Assembly: GCA_014804675.1 (NCBI GenBank) | Contig: JAAUZH010000009.1 | Location: forward strand, 221,684 to 285,683 | Direction of reading: 5' to 3' | Source: Lachnospiraceae bacterium | GTDB lineage: Bacteria > Bacillota > Clostridia > Lachnospirales > Lachnospiraceae | Length of the DNA stretch: 64,000 nucleotides | In this document: positions 53,071 through 62,995 of the stretch, one piece after another | Position numbering within the stretch: the first letter of the stretch is position 1 | How the letters are laid out: every line of letters begins with the position of its first letter | Notes under the pieces: generated by a model | The model's input: only the letters and a program-made list of their open reading frames with translations | What the model was told of the DNA's origin: nothing | Databases searched by the model: none | Made by a program: the position numbers and the translations under genes

Positions 53071-54522
53071 ATGGGAGCAAAAATAACATTTAGACACAAC
53101 GTAATTACGATAGAGTCGATAGAGACATTTTTAAGTATCAGAGGGGGATTTCATAATGATTTACGGGATGTATATTTTGTCAGAGGTATTGGAGAGCCAT
53201 TAAATCTTGTTGAACTGATAAATGATGTGGATAAAAGGATGGGAATGGAAATGGCGGATCATCGATTGAAATATATTCGCATGAATTCATTACCTAAGAT
53301 AATGGATGAAAATGATTCTTCATACTACTCAAATATCTATGCTCATTGGAAGAAGGGTGAACCATTTACTTTGAAAAGTATTCCAATCAACTCTGACTTA
53401 GAGGGAGTGCTGTGTGAAGCTTATAAGACGGTGATAGAAAAATATGCAGAATCAAAAGCTGCAGTCTCGGACTCCATGATCAGGAATTTTGCCACTAAGA
53501 TTATGTATTGGCTGGATGTTACCACCAGGGATTCCTTATCTGGGTGGAGTGAAAGGGGATGTGTAAAGGTAATTGCTGACAATATCATGAAGGAACAAGA
53601 ATACTTGTTTTTTTATTTTCTTACCCTGCTGGGATGTGATGTTCTTCTTATTGAGAATAAGAGTGATGCTGATATTTCGGATTCGCTGAAAAGCCTGTCT
53701 GTTGCACTTCCGTTGGGCGAGTTTGGAAATGCCAGCCCTGGAGTGTATGAACCATATGTTCCCCCAAAGGTCAGTAATAAGCAATTAACGGAGAAAAAGA
53801 GCAGCGAATTGATAGATATACATAATCGGCAGAATAAAGTTATCCTTCCCGAAAGACCTGACAGGCATAGTATGGCAACTCCAAATTCAAACGTACAACG
53901 GACTGTGATGAATTCATCACGGATTATCGTACCGCAAAGTCAAAATCAGGAAAAAACTTTTGAAGAACTTGCCCGGCTTGCTTCATCAATCGTTTTGATA
54001 GCGGTTCATGATCAAAAAGGAGATATGATTGGAACCGGGTCTGGAATTATGATAGGGCGGGGAGGATATATTCTGACGAACAATCATGTGGCTGCAGGTG
54101 GAAGGTTTTTTACGGTACGGATAGAGGATGATGAAGAGGAATATGCCACCGACGAAGTTATAAAATACAATTCAGTCACTGACCTGGCCGTTATCAGAAT
54201 AAGGAAACAACTGAACCCTCTTCCCATATATAGAGGCGGTAAAAAACTGGTCAGAGGACAAAAAGTAGTGGCAATCGGAAGCCCGCTGGGATTATTCAAT
54301 TCAGTTTCAGATGGAATCATCTCCGGTTTTAGAAATATTAATGATGTAGATATGATTCAGTTTACTGCACCGATTTCTCACGGAAGTTCGGGCGGTGCTG
54401 TTCTTAATATGCAAGGGGAAGTAATCGGCATTAGCACTGCCGGAATTGACAGTGGACAAAATATAAATCTGGCTATCGGATATGAAAGTATATTATTGTT
54501 TGCAAATGGTTTTCTTAATTGA
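53071..54522 (+). CDS. Trypsin-like protease with YceG-type module
   Basis: A 483-residue protein with no signal peptide or membrane helix, so probably cytoplasmic. Residues about 33-195 resemble the repeat module of the YceG protein encoded downstream (VYFVRGIGEP, KIMYWLDV, LTLLGCDVLLIE). A variable linker (200-295) leads to an HtrA-type protease domain: TNNHVAAGG with His 339, TDLAVIRI with Asp 371, SHGSSGGAV with Ser 440. No PDZ domain follows. All three catalytic residues are present, so it should be active. It probably cuts or senses a partner within the TerD/YceG complex. Confidence 0.85.
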   Translation: MGAKITFRHNVITIESIETFLSIRGGFHNDLRDVYFVRGIGEPLNLVELINDVDKRMGMEMADHRLKYIRMNSLPKIMDENDSSYYSNIYAHWKKGEPFTLKSIPINSDLEGVLCEAYKTVIEKYAESKAAVSDSMIRNFATKIMYWLDVTTRDSLSGWSERGCVKVIADNIMKEQEYLFFYFLTLLGCDVLLIENKSDADISDSLKSLSVALPLGEFGNASPGVYEPYVPPKVSNKQLTEKKSSELIDIHNRQNKVILPERPDRHSMATPNSNVQRTVMNSSRIIVPQSQNQEKTFEELARLASSIVLIAVHDQKGDMIGTGSGIMIGRGGYILTNNHVAAGGRFFTVRIEDDEEEYATDEVIKYNSVTDLAVIRIRKQLNPLPIYRGGKKLVRGQKVVAIGSPLGLFNSVSDGIISGFRNINDVDMIQFTAPISHGSSGGAVLNMQGEVIGISTAGIDSGQNINLAIGYESILLFANGFLN

Positions 54523-54561
54523 TGCCTGATTGTGTAACGTCAAGCATTTAAGCTGTTTGTC

Positions 54562-54590
54562 TTGAAAAGAAAGTACTAATATGATATACT
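54562..54590 (+). promoter_or_regulatory. Promoter of the YceG-TelA-TerD operon
   Basis: TTGAAA (54562-54567) and TATACT (54585-54590) are 17 bases apart, just before the rhomboid remnant and about 340 bases before yceG. Confidence 0.75.
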
Positions 54591-54632
54591 TTTCAATGCA
54601 GATTTCAATATAAATATTAAGAGGGAATATTT

Positions 54633-54911
54633 ATGAGCGACAACAGGAAAAAGATACAATTATCATTCAATCTTCCAGTTGTTTTAGGGTTCAGTTACTT
54701 GGAGCAAGCGGTGTTGTTTTTTCATTTATTTTGTTATCTTCATTGACAAGTATTAAAGAAGGAAAAGTACCACTTACTTTTGTTCTTGTTACAGTAATTT
54801 ATATCGGACAGCAAGTATATGAATGTTTCTAATCTTACTCATATTCTGGGGGGAATGGTTGGTTCAGGCCTTGGCTACGTAATGAACAAAAACAAGATGA
54901 ATAGATATTGA
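54633..54911 (+). pseudogene. Degraded rhomboid-family protease
   Basis: Three pieces in different frames are recognisable: MSDNRKKIQLSFNLPVVLGFS (from 54633), GASGVVFSFILLSSLTSI with the catalytic-serine motif (from 54701), and VSNLTHILGGMVGSGLGYVM with the catalytic His region (to 54911). The membrane segments between the first two are missing, and two frame changes separate the pieces. This is an inactive gene. It lies between the trypsin-like protease and YceG. Confidence 0.75.
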
Positions 54912-54926
54912 AGGTGAGAATGCTGT

Positions 54927-57203
54927 ATGTTAGAACACAAAAAGATTCGGAACCTTAGTGATTATTTTGTGGAATTAAATAATCGACAGAATAAAGAGGT
55001 ATATTTTTATCGGATTAATGGATATTCAGCGGAAATAGGAGATTTTATCAAGAAGTATTATGAGGTAGCAAGACGGACAGGTGTTGTTATTGAAGGTAAA
55101 ATTCCAAATCCGGATGAAAAAAATCTTGCGTACTATAACGAGATTATGGGAATGGATTTCCAAATGAATCTGGGATTCATAACAACAAGTTTGAAGAAGT
55201 GGCTGCCGCGAATGAACGATTTTCAAAGACAGAATGTGGCAGCCTCCATATATGATTCTCTTGACGCCATGAGAAAAGGTGGAAAGACAGAGAATATGCT
55301 CAAAAATGCATATATAAAGTTTATGTGTTGGTTATATTATAAATTTGAAAGGATTGTAAACCAACTGGGCGAAAATAATATTCCGAAGATATTATATGAG
55401 GGAGATGTGAGTAATTATGAATTGATGCTGATATCTATATTATCAAATGCAGGCTGTGATGTAGTCATGCTGCAGTATCAGGGAGATCAGAGTTACCTGA
55501 AAGTAGATCCAGGTTCATTGCTTTCTGATAATCTCCAAATGAATGGAATGCAGCCATTTCCGCAAGGATATTGCATAAAAAAAGTGCGGGATGAAATTCA
55601 GAATGAAATGAATAACGAAAGACTGTATGGAACCAGACCTTCTGTGAATAATTGTACAAATGCCTGGATTAAGGGGAAGGGGCTCGATGATATCAGAGAG
55701 AGCGTTGCTGTCAGAGGGAATGATCCTAAGTTCTTTTACAATTGTTTCTGCCGGATTAATGGTGTGGAAGATAAACTTACTTATGCGAATGAACTGCTTC
55801 AGTTATATCAGGAATTAAAAAATTCAAAGCGAAAAATCGTTATTGTAAATGAAGAAATACCGAAGCCTGCTCCTGAAGAAATAGCAGGAGTGAAACGTGG
55901 AAACTATGTCAAACAGGATCAGATGATTTTTGATTTGGTCAATAATATAAAATATACAGCTAATATTGAATTGGAGAGAATCATGCATAAGGCTTTTGTT
56001 GATGTGGTACTGGCAGAAGCAAAGAAGGATGGAGATAATCTTAACAGGCTTACGAATAAAGCGGTATATTTATTGTGCTGGCTGAAACGATACATGCCCC
56101 GGTTATTTTCTAATTGGAAGCTGCCGGAAGTAGGCTGCTTCATTTACATGGGAGGATGTAAGAATGAGAATGAGGCAATGCTTCTAAGCTTTTTTGCAAG
56201 GCTTCCTGTAGATGTATTGGTTCTTTGTCCAAACCTGAACGTGAAGTGTTGCCTGAGTGATAAGCTGTTATATGAGGTCAATTATCAGGAGAGCCTGACT
56301 ATTAATAGATACCCTGAGGATAATTCACAGATTAAGATAGGAACAGTTGCCTATCATGCAGAGAGAGAGCTGGATACTTTGATGTATCAGGATACTGGAA
56401 TTTATAGAAATCAGCAGTATGGAAAGGCGAATGTCATTAGTTTGCAGACGATGTATGAGGAGATAAAAATCCTCTGGGATCAGGAACTTAAGTATCGTCC
56501 CAGCTTTAGCACTGTTGATGGGGTAGTAAATATTCCGGTTGTATTTGCAAAGGTATCCGGAGTGAAAGACGGCCTGCTTGATCCCTATTGGGTTTCAATC
56601 AAAGAGCTCATTACGGATGATACGATTGTGATAACGAGTGTTCCTTATATTGATTCAACGGCATCAAATCCTATGAAGGCTTTTTCCGCAGAGTTTTTCA
56701 AGAATGGAAGGCTTCAGCGAAATAAAATAAAGAACCATTCCCAATATCCGTATGGTATTCTTAGAGAAGATATACAGGAATTTATGCTGGATAAGCTGCA
56801 AAACCTGATTGAACAAAAATTGATTAAGGGAATTGGAGAGAATGGTACGGAGTATACGGTAATTGCGCAAATTCTGAACCTGCCAAAAGAAATAGTAAGA
56901 ATGATTCAGAAATTTGATTTCACGAAAAAAAATCCAAAGTTGATATATATCAATACGTCAGAGACGGTAATATCACTTGAGGATTCCATACTGGTTGCTT
57001 TTCTGAATCTGATAGGTTTTGACATTGTATTTTTTGTACCAACCGGATATCAGAGTATAGAAAAGTATTTTAATAAGAAACTAATGGAAGAACACCAGAT
57101 AGGGGAATATAAATATGACCTGCAGGTCCCTGACCTGAAAAGTCTTTCATTAAATAGTAAACGCCCTTCCAGGCGTAGTAAATTTTTTAGGAGAGGTAAT
57201 TGA
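54927..57203 (+). CDS. yceG: YceG-family Ter-cluster protein
   Basis: A 758-residue soluble protein of the YceG_bac family (not the MltG lytic enzyme also called YceG). It is built of repeated modules: about 12-183 (VYFYRINGY, KFMCWLYYKF, SNAGCDVVMLQ) and about 269-435 (FCRINGVEDK, LLCWLKRY, LPVDVLVLCP), with a longer C-terminal part. The last 12 residues are very basic. In B. subtilis yceG lies between terC-like yceF and telA-like yceH. TelA starts 2 bases after its stop here too. Molecular role unknown; a scaffold for TerD/TelA is a guess. Confidence 0.88.
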   Translation: MLEHKKIRNLSDYFVELNNRQNKEVYFYRINGYSAEIGDFIKKYYEVARRTGVVIEGKIPNPDEKNLAYYNEIMGMDFQMNLGFITTSLKKWLPRMNDFQRQNVAASIYDSLDAMRKGGKTENMLKNAYIKFMCWLYYKFERIVNQLGENNIPKILYEGDVSNYELMLISILSNAGCDVVMLQYQGDQSYLKVDPGSLLSDNLQMNGMQPFPQGYCIKKVRDEIQNEMNNERLYGTRPSVNNCTNAWIKGKGLDDIRESVAVRGNDPKFFYNCFCRINGVEDKLTYANELLQLYQELKNSKRKIVIVNEEIPKPAPEEIAGVKRGNYVKQDQMIFDLVNNIKYTANIELERIMHKAFVDVVLAEAKKDGDNLNRLTNKAVYLLCWLKRYMPRLFSNWKLPEVGCFIYMGGCKNENEAMLLSFFARLPVDVLVLCPNLNVKCCLSDKLLYEVNYQESLTINRYPEDNSQIKIGTVAYHAERELDTLMYQDTGIYRNQQYGKANVISLQTMYEEIKILWDQELKYRPSFSTVDGVVNIPVVFAKVSGVKDGLLDPYWVSIKELITDDTIVITSVPYIDSTASNPMKAFSAEFFKNGRLQRNKIKNHSQYPYGILREDIQEFMLDKLQNLIEQKLIKGIGENGTEYTVIAQILNLPKEIVRMIQKFDFTKKNPKLIYINTSETVISLEDSILVAFLNLIGFDIVFFVPTGYQSIEKYFNKKLMEEHQIGEYKYDLQVPDLKSLSLNSKRPSRRSKFFRRGN

Positions 57204-57204
57204 T

Positions 57205-58359
57205 ATGGGACTTGACTTTAGTAAATCAACGACTACAGCAACACCGGCTGCAACAGTAATACCAGAAACAAAAGATGAAATGGTGGTTGTTGAGCAGTAT
57301 GATATTGTAGCTGACAGACAGCAGATGAATTCGGAACTTGTTAATTCGGAAGAGGTTGACCGCATTGTCAGTACAATTGAGGTAAACAATCTTGAGACAA
57401 TCGTTTCTTTCGGAGCAGAAGTTGCGGAGGAAATCTCAAAAGCATCAGATGTAGTATTGAACAGCATGGATATGTCACAGCTTGACGATACCAGTGAAAT
57501 GCTTAAAACACTTGCGAAGATAATGGATAAATTCGATATTTCGGAGATTGAGGACGATCCCAGCCTTTTCGGAAAGCTGTTTGGGAACTTAAAAAAGCAG
57601 TCGGATAAGATTTTTGCAAAGTACCATACAATGGGTGAAGAAGTAGACAAGATTTATGTGCAGTTAAAAGAATATGAATCAGAAATTAAGCAGTCTAACC
57701 GGAAACTATCTACAATGTTCGATGCAAATGTTGATTTCTATCATGAACTTGTTAAATACATCTTAGCAGGTGAGCAGGCATGCAAGGAAATCGAAGCATA
57801 TATTGGGCAGAGGCAGCAAGATATGGAAACAACCGGAGATCAGTCGATTCAGTTTGAATTAACCAGTCTGAACCAGGCTTTAATGATGATGGAACAACGT
57901 ACTCAGGATTTGAGAACTGCTGAGAATGTTGCAATGCAGTCTATTCCAATGATTAAGACAATGGAATTCAGTAACTATAATCTTGTGCGAAAAATCAATT
58001 CAGCCTTTATCGTAACGCTTCCTGTATTTAAACAGGCTCTTGCACAGGCTATTCTGCTTAAGAGACAAAAAATCCAGGCTGAATCCATGGCGGCTCTTGA
58101 TAAGAAGACCAATGAGATGCTTGTAAAGAATGCCCAGAATAGTGTTGAAGTATCTAAGGCTACTGTAAGACTTACCTCTGGAAGCTCAATTCAGATTGAA
58201 ACGCTTGAAAGTACCTGGAGGACAATTACCAGTGGTATTGAAGAGACAAGGAGAATTCAAGAAGAGGCCAGAAAGAAGCATGTGGAGGATCAGGTAAGAC
58301 TTGAAGCTATCAAGGCGGACTTTGACAAGCAGTATCATATGCCGCCTGCAACAAAGTAA
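57205..58359 (+). CDS. telA: TelA-family toxic anion resistance protein
   Basis: A 384-residue mostly helical protein of the TelA/YceH family (PF05816): EEVDRIVSTIEVNNLETIVSFGAEVAEEISKASD near 50-84, IRKINSAFIVTLPVFKQALAQAI-like block near 265-290 and long coiled coils to the end. TelA homologs are linked to tellurite, antimicrobial and detergent tolerance. It lies between YceG and TerD, the classical order. GGAGAGGTAATTG precedes it. Confidence 0.92.
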   Translation: MGLDFSKSTTTATPAATVIPETKDEMVVVEQYDIVADRQQMNSELVNSEEVDRIVSTIEVNNLETIVSFGAEVAEEISKASDVVLNSMDMSQLDDTSEMLKTLAKIMDKFDISEIEDDPSLFGKLFGNLKKQSDKIFAKYHTMGEEVDKIYVQLKEYESEIKQSNRKLSTMFDANVDFYHELVKYILAGEQACKEIEAYIGQRQQDMETTGDQSIQFELTSLNQALMMMEQRTQDLRTAENVAMQSIPMIKTMEFSNYNLVRKINSAFIVTLPVFKQALAQAILLKRQKIQAESMAALDKKTNEMLVKNAQNSVEVSKATVRLTSGSSIQIETLESTWRTITSGIEETRRIQEEARKKHVEDQVRLEAIKADFDKQYHMPPATK

Positions 58360-58405
58360 GTTATTTCAATTAACATATTATATTTAATTCAAGGAGGGTA
58401 ATACA

Positions 58406-58987
58406 ATGCCAATCAATTTATCAAAAGGACAGAAAGTAGACTTAACAAAGGGAAATCCTGGACTTAAGAGCATTATGGTAGGTCTTGGATGGGACGTAAA
58501 TGCGTTTGATTCAGGTTCTGATTTTGACCTTGACGCAGCTGCATTTATGCTTGGTGCAGATGGTAAGTGTCCATCAGAGAAAGAATTCGTATTCTATGGC
58601 AATCTGGTACATGCAAGTGAATCTGTTAAGCATATGGGTGACAACCTTACAGGTGACGGAGAGGGAGATGATGAGCAGGTTCAGGTTGATTTGTCAAAAG
58701 TTCCTGCAAATATTGAGAAAATTGCTTTTACTGTTACGATTTATGATGCAGAGAAAAGACATCAAAACTTTGGACAGGTATCCAATGCGTTTATTCGACT
58801 GGTTGATGAGTCAAATGGAACAGAATTGATCAGATATGATCTGGGAGAAGATTTCTCAATTGAAACAGCAGTTGTTGTTGGTGAGTTATATAGAAATAAT
58901 GGTGAATGGAAGTTCAATGCTATCGGAAGTGGATTCCAGGGTGGTCTTGCGGCTCTTTGTGGACACTACGGAATTGAAGTAGCATAA
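58406..58987 (+). CDS. terD: TerD-family stress protein 1
   Basis: A 193-residue TerD domain protein with [11 protein letters not shown] (about 22-32), [12 protein letters not shown] (about 36-47) and [14 protein letters not shown] (about 75-88). These acidic loops bind two calcium ions in the family. It begins [19 protein letters not shown] as canonical TerD does. AAGGAGGG lies upstream. The next gene is a close paralog, so the pair arose by duplication. TerD proteins likely assemble with TelA on the membrane. Confidence 0.95.
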   Translation: MPINLSKGQKVDLTKGNPGLKSIMVGLGWDVNAFDSGSDFDLDAAAFMLGADGKCPSEKEFVFYGNLVHASESVKHMGDNLTGDGEGDDEQVQVDLSKVPANIEKIAFTVTIYDAEKRHQNFGQVSNAFIRLVDESNGTELIRYDLGEDFSIETAVVVGELYRNNGEWKFNAIGSGFQGGLAALCGHYGIEVA

Positions 58988-59000
58988 GGAGGGGAAGAAT

Positions 59001-59582
59001 ATGCCAGTAAGTTTACAGAAAGGTCAAAAAGTAAGTTTGACGAAAGGAAATCCAGGGCTTACCAATGTGATTGTTGGTATTGGATGGGATGTAAATTCAT
59101 TTGATACAGGTGGAGATTTCGATCTTGATGCAGCTGCGTTCCTGCTGACTGATGCAGGAAAGGTGTCTGATCCGAAAGACTTCGTATTTTACGGGAATCT
59201 GACTCATCCATCCGGAAGTGTCCAGCATCTTGGCGATAATCTTACAGGTGCTGGAGATGGAGATGATGAACAGATTAAAATTGATCTGTCAAAGGTTCCT
59301 GCTAATATTACAAAGATTGCATTCACTGTAACAATTTATGATGCAGAGAAAAGAAATCAGAATTTTGGACAGGTATCCAATGCATTTGTCCGTATTTGTA
59401 ATGAGGCAACAGGAGAAGAACTTTTAAGATATGATCTTGGTGAGGACTTTTCAATAGAGACTGCAGCTGTTTTTGGAGAACTCTATAAGAATGGTGATGA
59501 ATGGAAATTCAATGCGATTGGCAGCGGTTTTCAAGGCGGTCTGGCAGCATTATGTAATAATTACGGAGTAGATGTAGAATAG
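59001..59582 (+). CDS. terD: TerD-family stress protein 2
   Basis: A 193-residue TerD paralog, the same length as the first and aligning without gaps. It has [36 protein letters not shown] and ends [20 protein letters not shown]. All calcium-binding acids are kept. It starts 13 bases after the first copy behind AAGGAGGGGAAG. The two may form hetero-assemblies. Confidence 0.95.
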   Translation: MPVSLQKGQKVSLTKGNPGLTNVIVGIGWDVNSFDTGGDFDLDAAAFLLTDAGKVSDPKDFVFYGNLTHPSGSVQHLGDNLTGAGDGDDEQIKIDLSKVPANITKIAFTVTIYDAEKRNQNFGQVSNAFVRICNEATGEELLRYDLGEDFSIETAAVFGELYKNGDEWKFNAIGSGFQGGLAALCNNYGVDVE

Positions 59583-59592
59583 GAGGAAGAGC

Positions 59593-60204
59593 ATGTCAAT
59601 TAGCTTACAGAAAGGACAGAAAGTAAGCCTGTCTAAAGATAATGCGGGATTATCAAAGATTATTGTGGGTCTTGGATGGGATGAGGTAAAACAATTATCC
59701 GGAGGCGGAATATTAGGTTCTTTATTCAGTTCATCAAAACCAGCCACAACCATCGACTGCGATGCGTCAGCAATTATGTTACAGAATGGAAAATTAGTTG
59801 ATAGGGCAGATTTGGTTTATTTTGGAAATTTAAAACATAAATCAGGAACTGTCAGCCACCAGGGAGACAATCTTACCGGTGCAGGTGAGGGGGATGACGA
59901 GCAGATCATAATTGATCTTGCAAGCGTGCCTCAGGAGTACGATAAAATTGTTATTGTTGTAAATATCTATCAGGCAGTTCAAAGAAAACAGCATTTTGGA
60001 ATGATTCAGAATGCATTTGTCAGATTAGTGGATGCAAGAAATAATAATGAGATGTGTAAGTATAATTTGACCGAAAACTATTCGGGGATGACCGCAATGA
60101 TATTTGGTGAAGTATACAGACATAATGGAGAGTGGAAATTTAGTGCAGTGGGCCAGGGAACAAATGATCCAGGTCTGGGTGAACTTAGCAGCAGATATGC
60201 TTAA
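59593..60204 (+). CDS. TerD-family protein with loop insertion
   Basis: A 203-residue TerD-like protein. The first acidic loop is interrupted by a Gly/Ser insertion (QLSGGGILGSLFSSSKPATT, about 34-53) and reads IDCDASAIML instead of the usual DFDLDAxAFLL. The second loop [14 protein letters not shown] is intact. The C-terminal ending differs (GQGTNDPGLGELSSRYA). This is the TerX/TerZ-like branch, perhaps with altered metal binding. It follows copy 2 by 10 bases. Confidence 0.9.
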   Translation: MSISLQKGQKVSLSKDNAGLSKIIVGLGWDEVKQLSGGGILGSLFSSSKPATTIDCDASAIMLQNGKLVDRADLVYFGNLKHKSGTVSHQGDNLTGAGEGDDEQIIIDLASVPQEYDKIVIVVNIYQAVQRKQHFGMIQNAFVRLVDARNNNEMCKYNLTENYSGMTAMIFGEVYRHNGEWKFSAVGQGTNDPGLGELSSRYA

Positions 60205-60225
60205 AACTAAAAATTTCTATCGGGA

Positions 60226-60262
60226 AAGAGAGAGGCTATTTCGATAGTTTCTCTCTATTTAT
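60226..60262 (+). terminator. Hairpin after the TerD genes
   Basis: AGAGAGA and CTAT (60228-60239) pair with ATAG and TCTCTCT (60243-60257) around TTCG, followed by a T-rich tract. Read-through into the ATPase gene is possible. Confidence 0.7.
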
Positions 60263-60289
60263 TGCTTTAAAGGAGGTCATTTATTTATA

Positions 60290-62923
60290 ATGAGTAACAT
60301 GAACAAAGAAGAGTTGATGAGAGGTCTTTCTGATTCTCAGGTAAGCAAGAGTAAGCAGGATTTTGGTACAAATGAACTTGCAAAGAAAGAAGCGGAGTCA
60401 CTTTGGTCGATGTTTATCGGCGCATTCGATGATATTTGGATTAAAGTATTATGTGCTGCTTTGGTTTTGAAAATTGCCCTGTCCGTATTAGGTGCTTTTG
60501 TTCCGGCATTGGCAGGTGAGAACGATGTTGTTGAAATCGTTAGTATTATTTTGGCGATTGCCTTAGCTACGGGATTCAGTACTTTGTCTGAATATAGAAA
60601 TAGTTCAAGAAGCGAAGCGCTTCAAGAGGAATATAACAAGACTTATGCCAAAGTTATGAGAAATGGCAAGTTAATTAATATTCTTACAAGTGAAATCGTG
60701 AAAGGAGATACTATTCTGGTTCAGGCAGGAGACAAGGTTCCTGTGGATGGTGTATTGTTTGAAGGACATATCAAAGTCTCACAGGCTGCGCTAAACGGTG
60801 AATCCAGAGATGAGACTAAAACAGCTGCTATAAATCTGGACGAAGCAGAATCTACAGATTATGCATCTGCCTGTAAAATATTTATGGGTTCCGTAGTAAC
60901 TTCTGGTGAAGGTTATATGGTTGCAACGGTAATCGGTGATGCATCAGAGCTTGGAAAAATCAATAAAGCATTAACGGATGATGAAGAAGAAGAGAGAAAA
61001 GATACTTCCAGCCTGAAACTGGAGGTTGTAGCTGCAGGGATTGGTAAATTGGGTGTATCAGCTGCGGCAATTGCAGGTGTTTTACATGTCGGGCTTACGC
61101 TTCTTAGAGCAAATGAAGCAATCACGGCAGTATCGGTTCTTCTGCTGATTGCAGAAGCTGTCATGTTAATGGCTTCCATTGTAATCATGGCAGTGCCGGA
61201 AGGTCTTCCAATGATGAATAGCTTAGTTCAGTCTATGAACACAGAATCTATGTATAAAAAGAACATTCTGGTTAGCCATAAAGCTGCATTTTCTGATTCG
61301 GCTTATATGAACGTTCTATTTAGTGATAAGACAGGGACCATTACACAGGGTAACTTATCTCTTGTTGAGTTTATCACTGGTGAAGGTAAGATTGCAGACA
61401 GTATTCAAAACAGGGAATTCATTGAAGCAATTACACTGAATAACCTGGCAAAGCTATCGGAAGGAAAGGCCATTGGCAGTAATAATATGGATAGGGCACT
61501 TTTGACTTATGCGTTGAATAATGGCTATGATGATTCTAAAAATGATCCGGATAAGGTAAAAGACATTAGTGGATTTGATTCAGAAAAGAAATGTGCAACT
61601 GTTACTTTGAAAAATGGATTGGTATATTGGAAAGGCGCTACCGAAAATATTATCGATCAGATAACACACTATATGCTTCCAGATGGAGAAGAGAAGGAAT
61701 TTACTTCTGCTAATAAAAAAGCAGTAGAAGAACAGATGCTTGCGGAAGCAAAACGGACGATGAAACTTTTATCAGTAGCAAAGATTGCAGATGGAAAAAC
61801 AGTTTTAATGGCAGTTCTTTGCCTGAGAGATAATGTCAGGACAGATGCCGTTGAAACTGTTGAAATTCTTAACAGTGCAGGAATCCAGGTTGTAATGGTA
61901 ACTGGAGATGCGGAAGAGACAGCTGTTGCAATTGCTAAGGAAGCAGGTATCTTAAAGGATGAAAAGAAAGATGTGGTTCTCACTCATGAGCAGTTAGAGA
62001 AAATGTCTGATGAGGAACTCAAGAAGAAACTTCCAAATCTTAGAGTGGTAAGTAGAGCAAAACCACTTGATAAGAAGAGACTTGTTTCCATTTCACAGCA
62101 ATTAGATGATGTCTGTGGCATGACTGGTGATGGAGTGAATGATGCGCCTGCTCTTAAGCAGGCGGACATTGGTTTTGCCATGGGGGACGGTACAGCTGTT
62201 GCCCAGGAAGCAGGAGATGTTGTTATCCTTAATAACAGCTTAACTTCTATTAAAGATTGTGTCCTTAATAGTAGGACAATGGCTAAATCAGTAGGAAAAT
62301 TCCTGATTTTCCAGTTGACAGTAAATATCAGTACACTGTTAATGAATATTATTGCACCTGTTCTTGGATGGACAGAGCCATTTTCCATTGTCCAGATTTT
62401 ATGGATTAACCTTATTATGGATACGCTTGCGGCAATGGCCTTTGGTGGAGAACCTATTCTTGATAGATATATGGAAGAGAAGCCGGCGCTTAGAACAGAT
62501 AATATTTTAACAACTTATATTAAGTCAGCAATTGGAACAAGTTCAATATTCATTACCTTAGGTTCCATTCTCATTTTAGAGAATATTGCTGGTATTACAG
62601 ATTTTGTTACCCCTGCTGGCTGTGCAGATCCGGAATTGTATAAGAAGACGTTCATGTTTGCGTTTTTCATCTACTCTATTATTTTTAATAGTTTGAATAC
62701 CAGATCTGAAAGATTCAATGTGTTTGAGCATATCGGTGAAAATAAAAACTTTGTGTTTGTTATGGGAGCCATATTTGTATTACAGACAGTAATCATTGAA
62801 ATAGGAGGTAAAGTATTTAATACAACAACACTTAATGTAAAAGCATTACTTGTTTCAATGGCTTTAGCAATACTGATTATCCCTGTTGATATGGTTAGAA
62901 AAGCAATTGTTTCCAAGAAATAG
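60290..62923 (+). CDS. P-type cation (calcium-type) ATPase
   Basis: An 877-residue P2-type ATPase: actuator motif NGESRDET (about 163-170, in place of TGES), membrane helix 4 with AVPEGLPMMNSL (about 302), phosphorylated Asp in SDKTGTITQGN (about 344), and hinge MTGDGVNDAPALKQADIGFAMG. Ten membrane helices are predicted. PEGLP is typical for calcium pumps, although VPEGLPMM departs from the usual PEGLPAVV. It follows three TerD genes where a TerC-type metal transporter is normally found, so it may supply the calcium handling that TerD needs. Confidence 0.92.
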   Translation: MSNMNKEELMRGLSDSQVSKSKQDFGTNELAKKEAESLWSMFIGAFDDIWIKVLCAALVLKIALSVLGAFVPALAGENDVVEIVSIILAIALATGFSTLSEYRNSSRSEALQEEYNKTYAKVMRNGKLINILTSEIVKGDTILVQAGDKVPVDGVLFEGHIKVSQAALNGESRDETKTAAINLDEAESTDYASACKIFMGSVVTSGEGYMVATVIGDASELGKINKALTDDEEEERKDTSSLKLEVVAAGIGKLGVSAAAIAGVLHVGLTLLRANEAITAVSVLLLIAEAVMLMASIVIMAVPEGLPMMNSLVQSMNTESMYKKNILVSHKAAFSDSAYMNVLFSDKTGTITQGNLSLVEFITGEGKIADSIQNREFIEAITLNNLAKLSEGKAIGSNNMDRALLTYALNNGYDDSKNDPDKVKDISGFDSEKKCATVTLKNGLVYWKGATENIIDQITHYMLPDGEEKEFTSANKKAVEEQMLAEAKRTMKLLSVAKIADGKTVLMAVLCLRDNVRTDAVETVEILNSAGIQVVMVTGDAEETAVAIAKEAGILKDEKKDVVLTHEQLEKMSDEELKKKLPNLRVVSRAKPLDKKRLVSISQQLDDVCGMTGDGVNDAPALKQADIGFAMGDGTAVAQEAGDVVILNNSLTSIKDCVLNSRTMAKSVGKFLIFQLTVNISTLLMNIIAPVLGWTEPFSIVQILWINLIMDTLAAMAFGGEPILDRYMEEKPALRTDNILTTYIKSAIGTSSIFITLGSILILENIAGITDFVTPAGCADPELYKKTFMFAFFIYSIIFNSLNTRSERFNVFEHIGENKNFVFVMGAIFVLQTVIIEIGGKVFNTTTLNVKALLVSMALAILIIPVDMVRKAIVSKK

Positions 62924-62941
62924 TTGATTGGGAAGTATAGG

Positions 62942-62980
62942 AAAGGTGTGGTAAAGTTTATCTGTATCACACCTTTTTTA
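62942..62980 (+). terminator. Terminator after the P-type ATPase
   Basis: AAAGGTGTG (62942-62950) pairs with CACACCTTT (62968-62976), followed by TTTTATT. Confidence 0.85.
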
Positions 62981-62995
62981 TTAGGAGAAAGAGGA

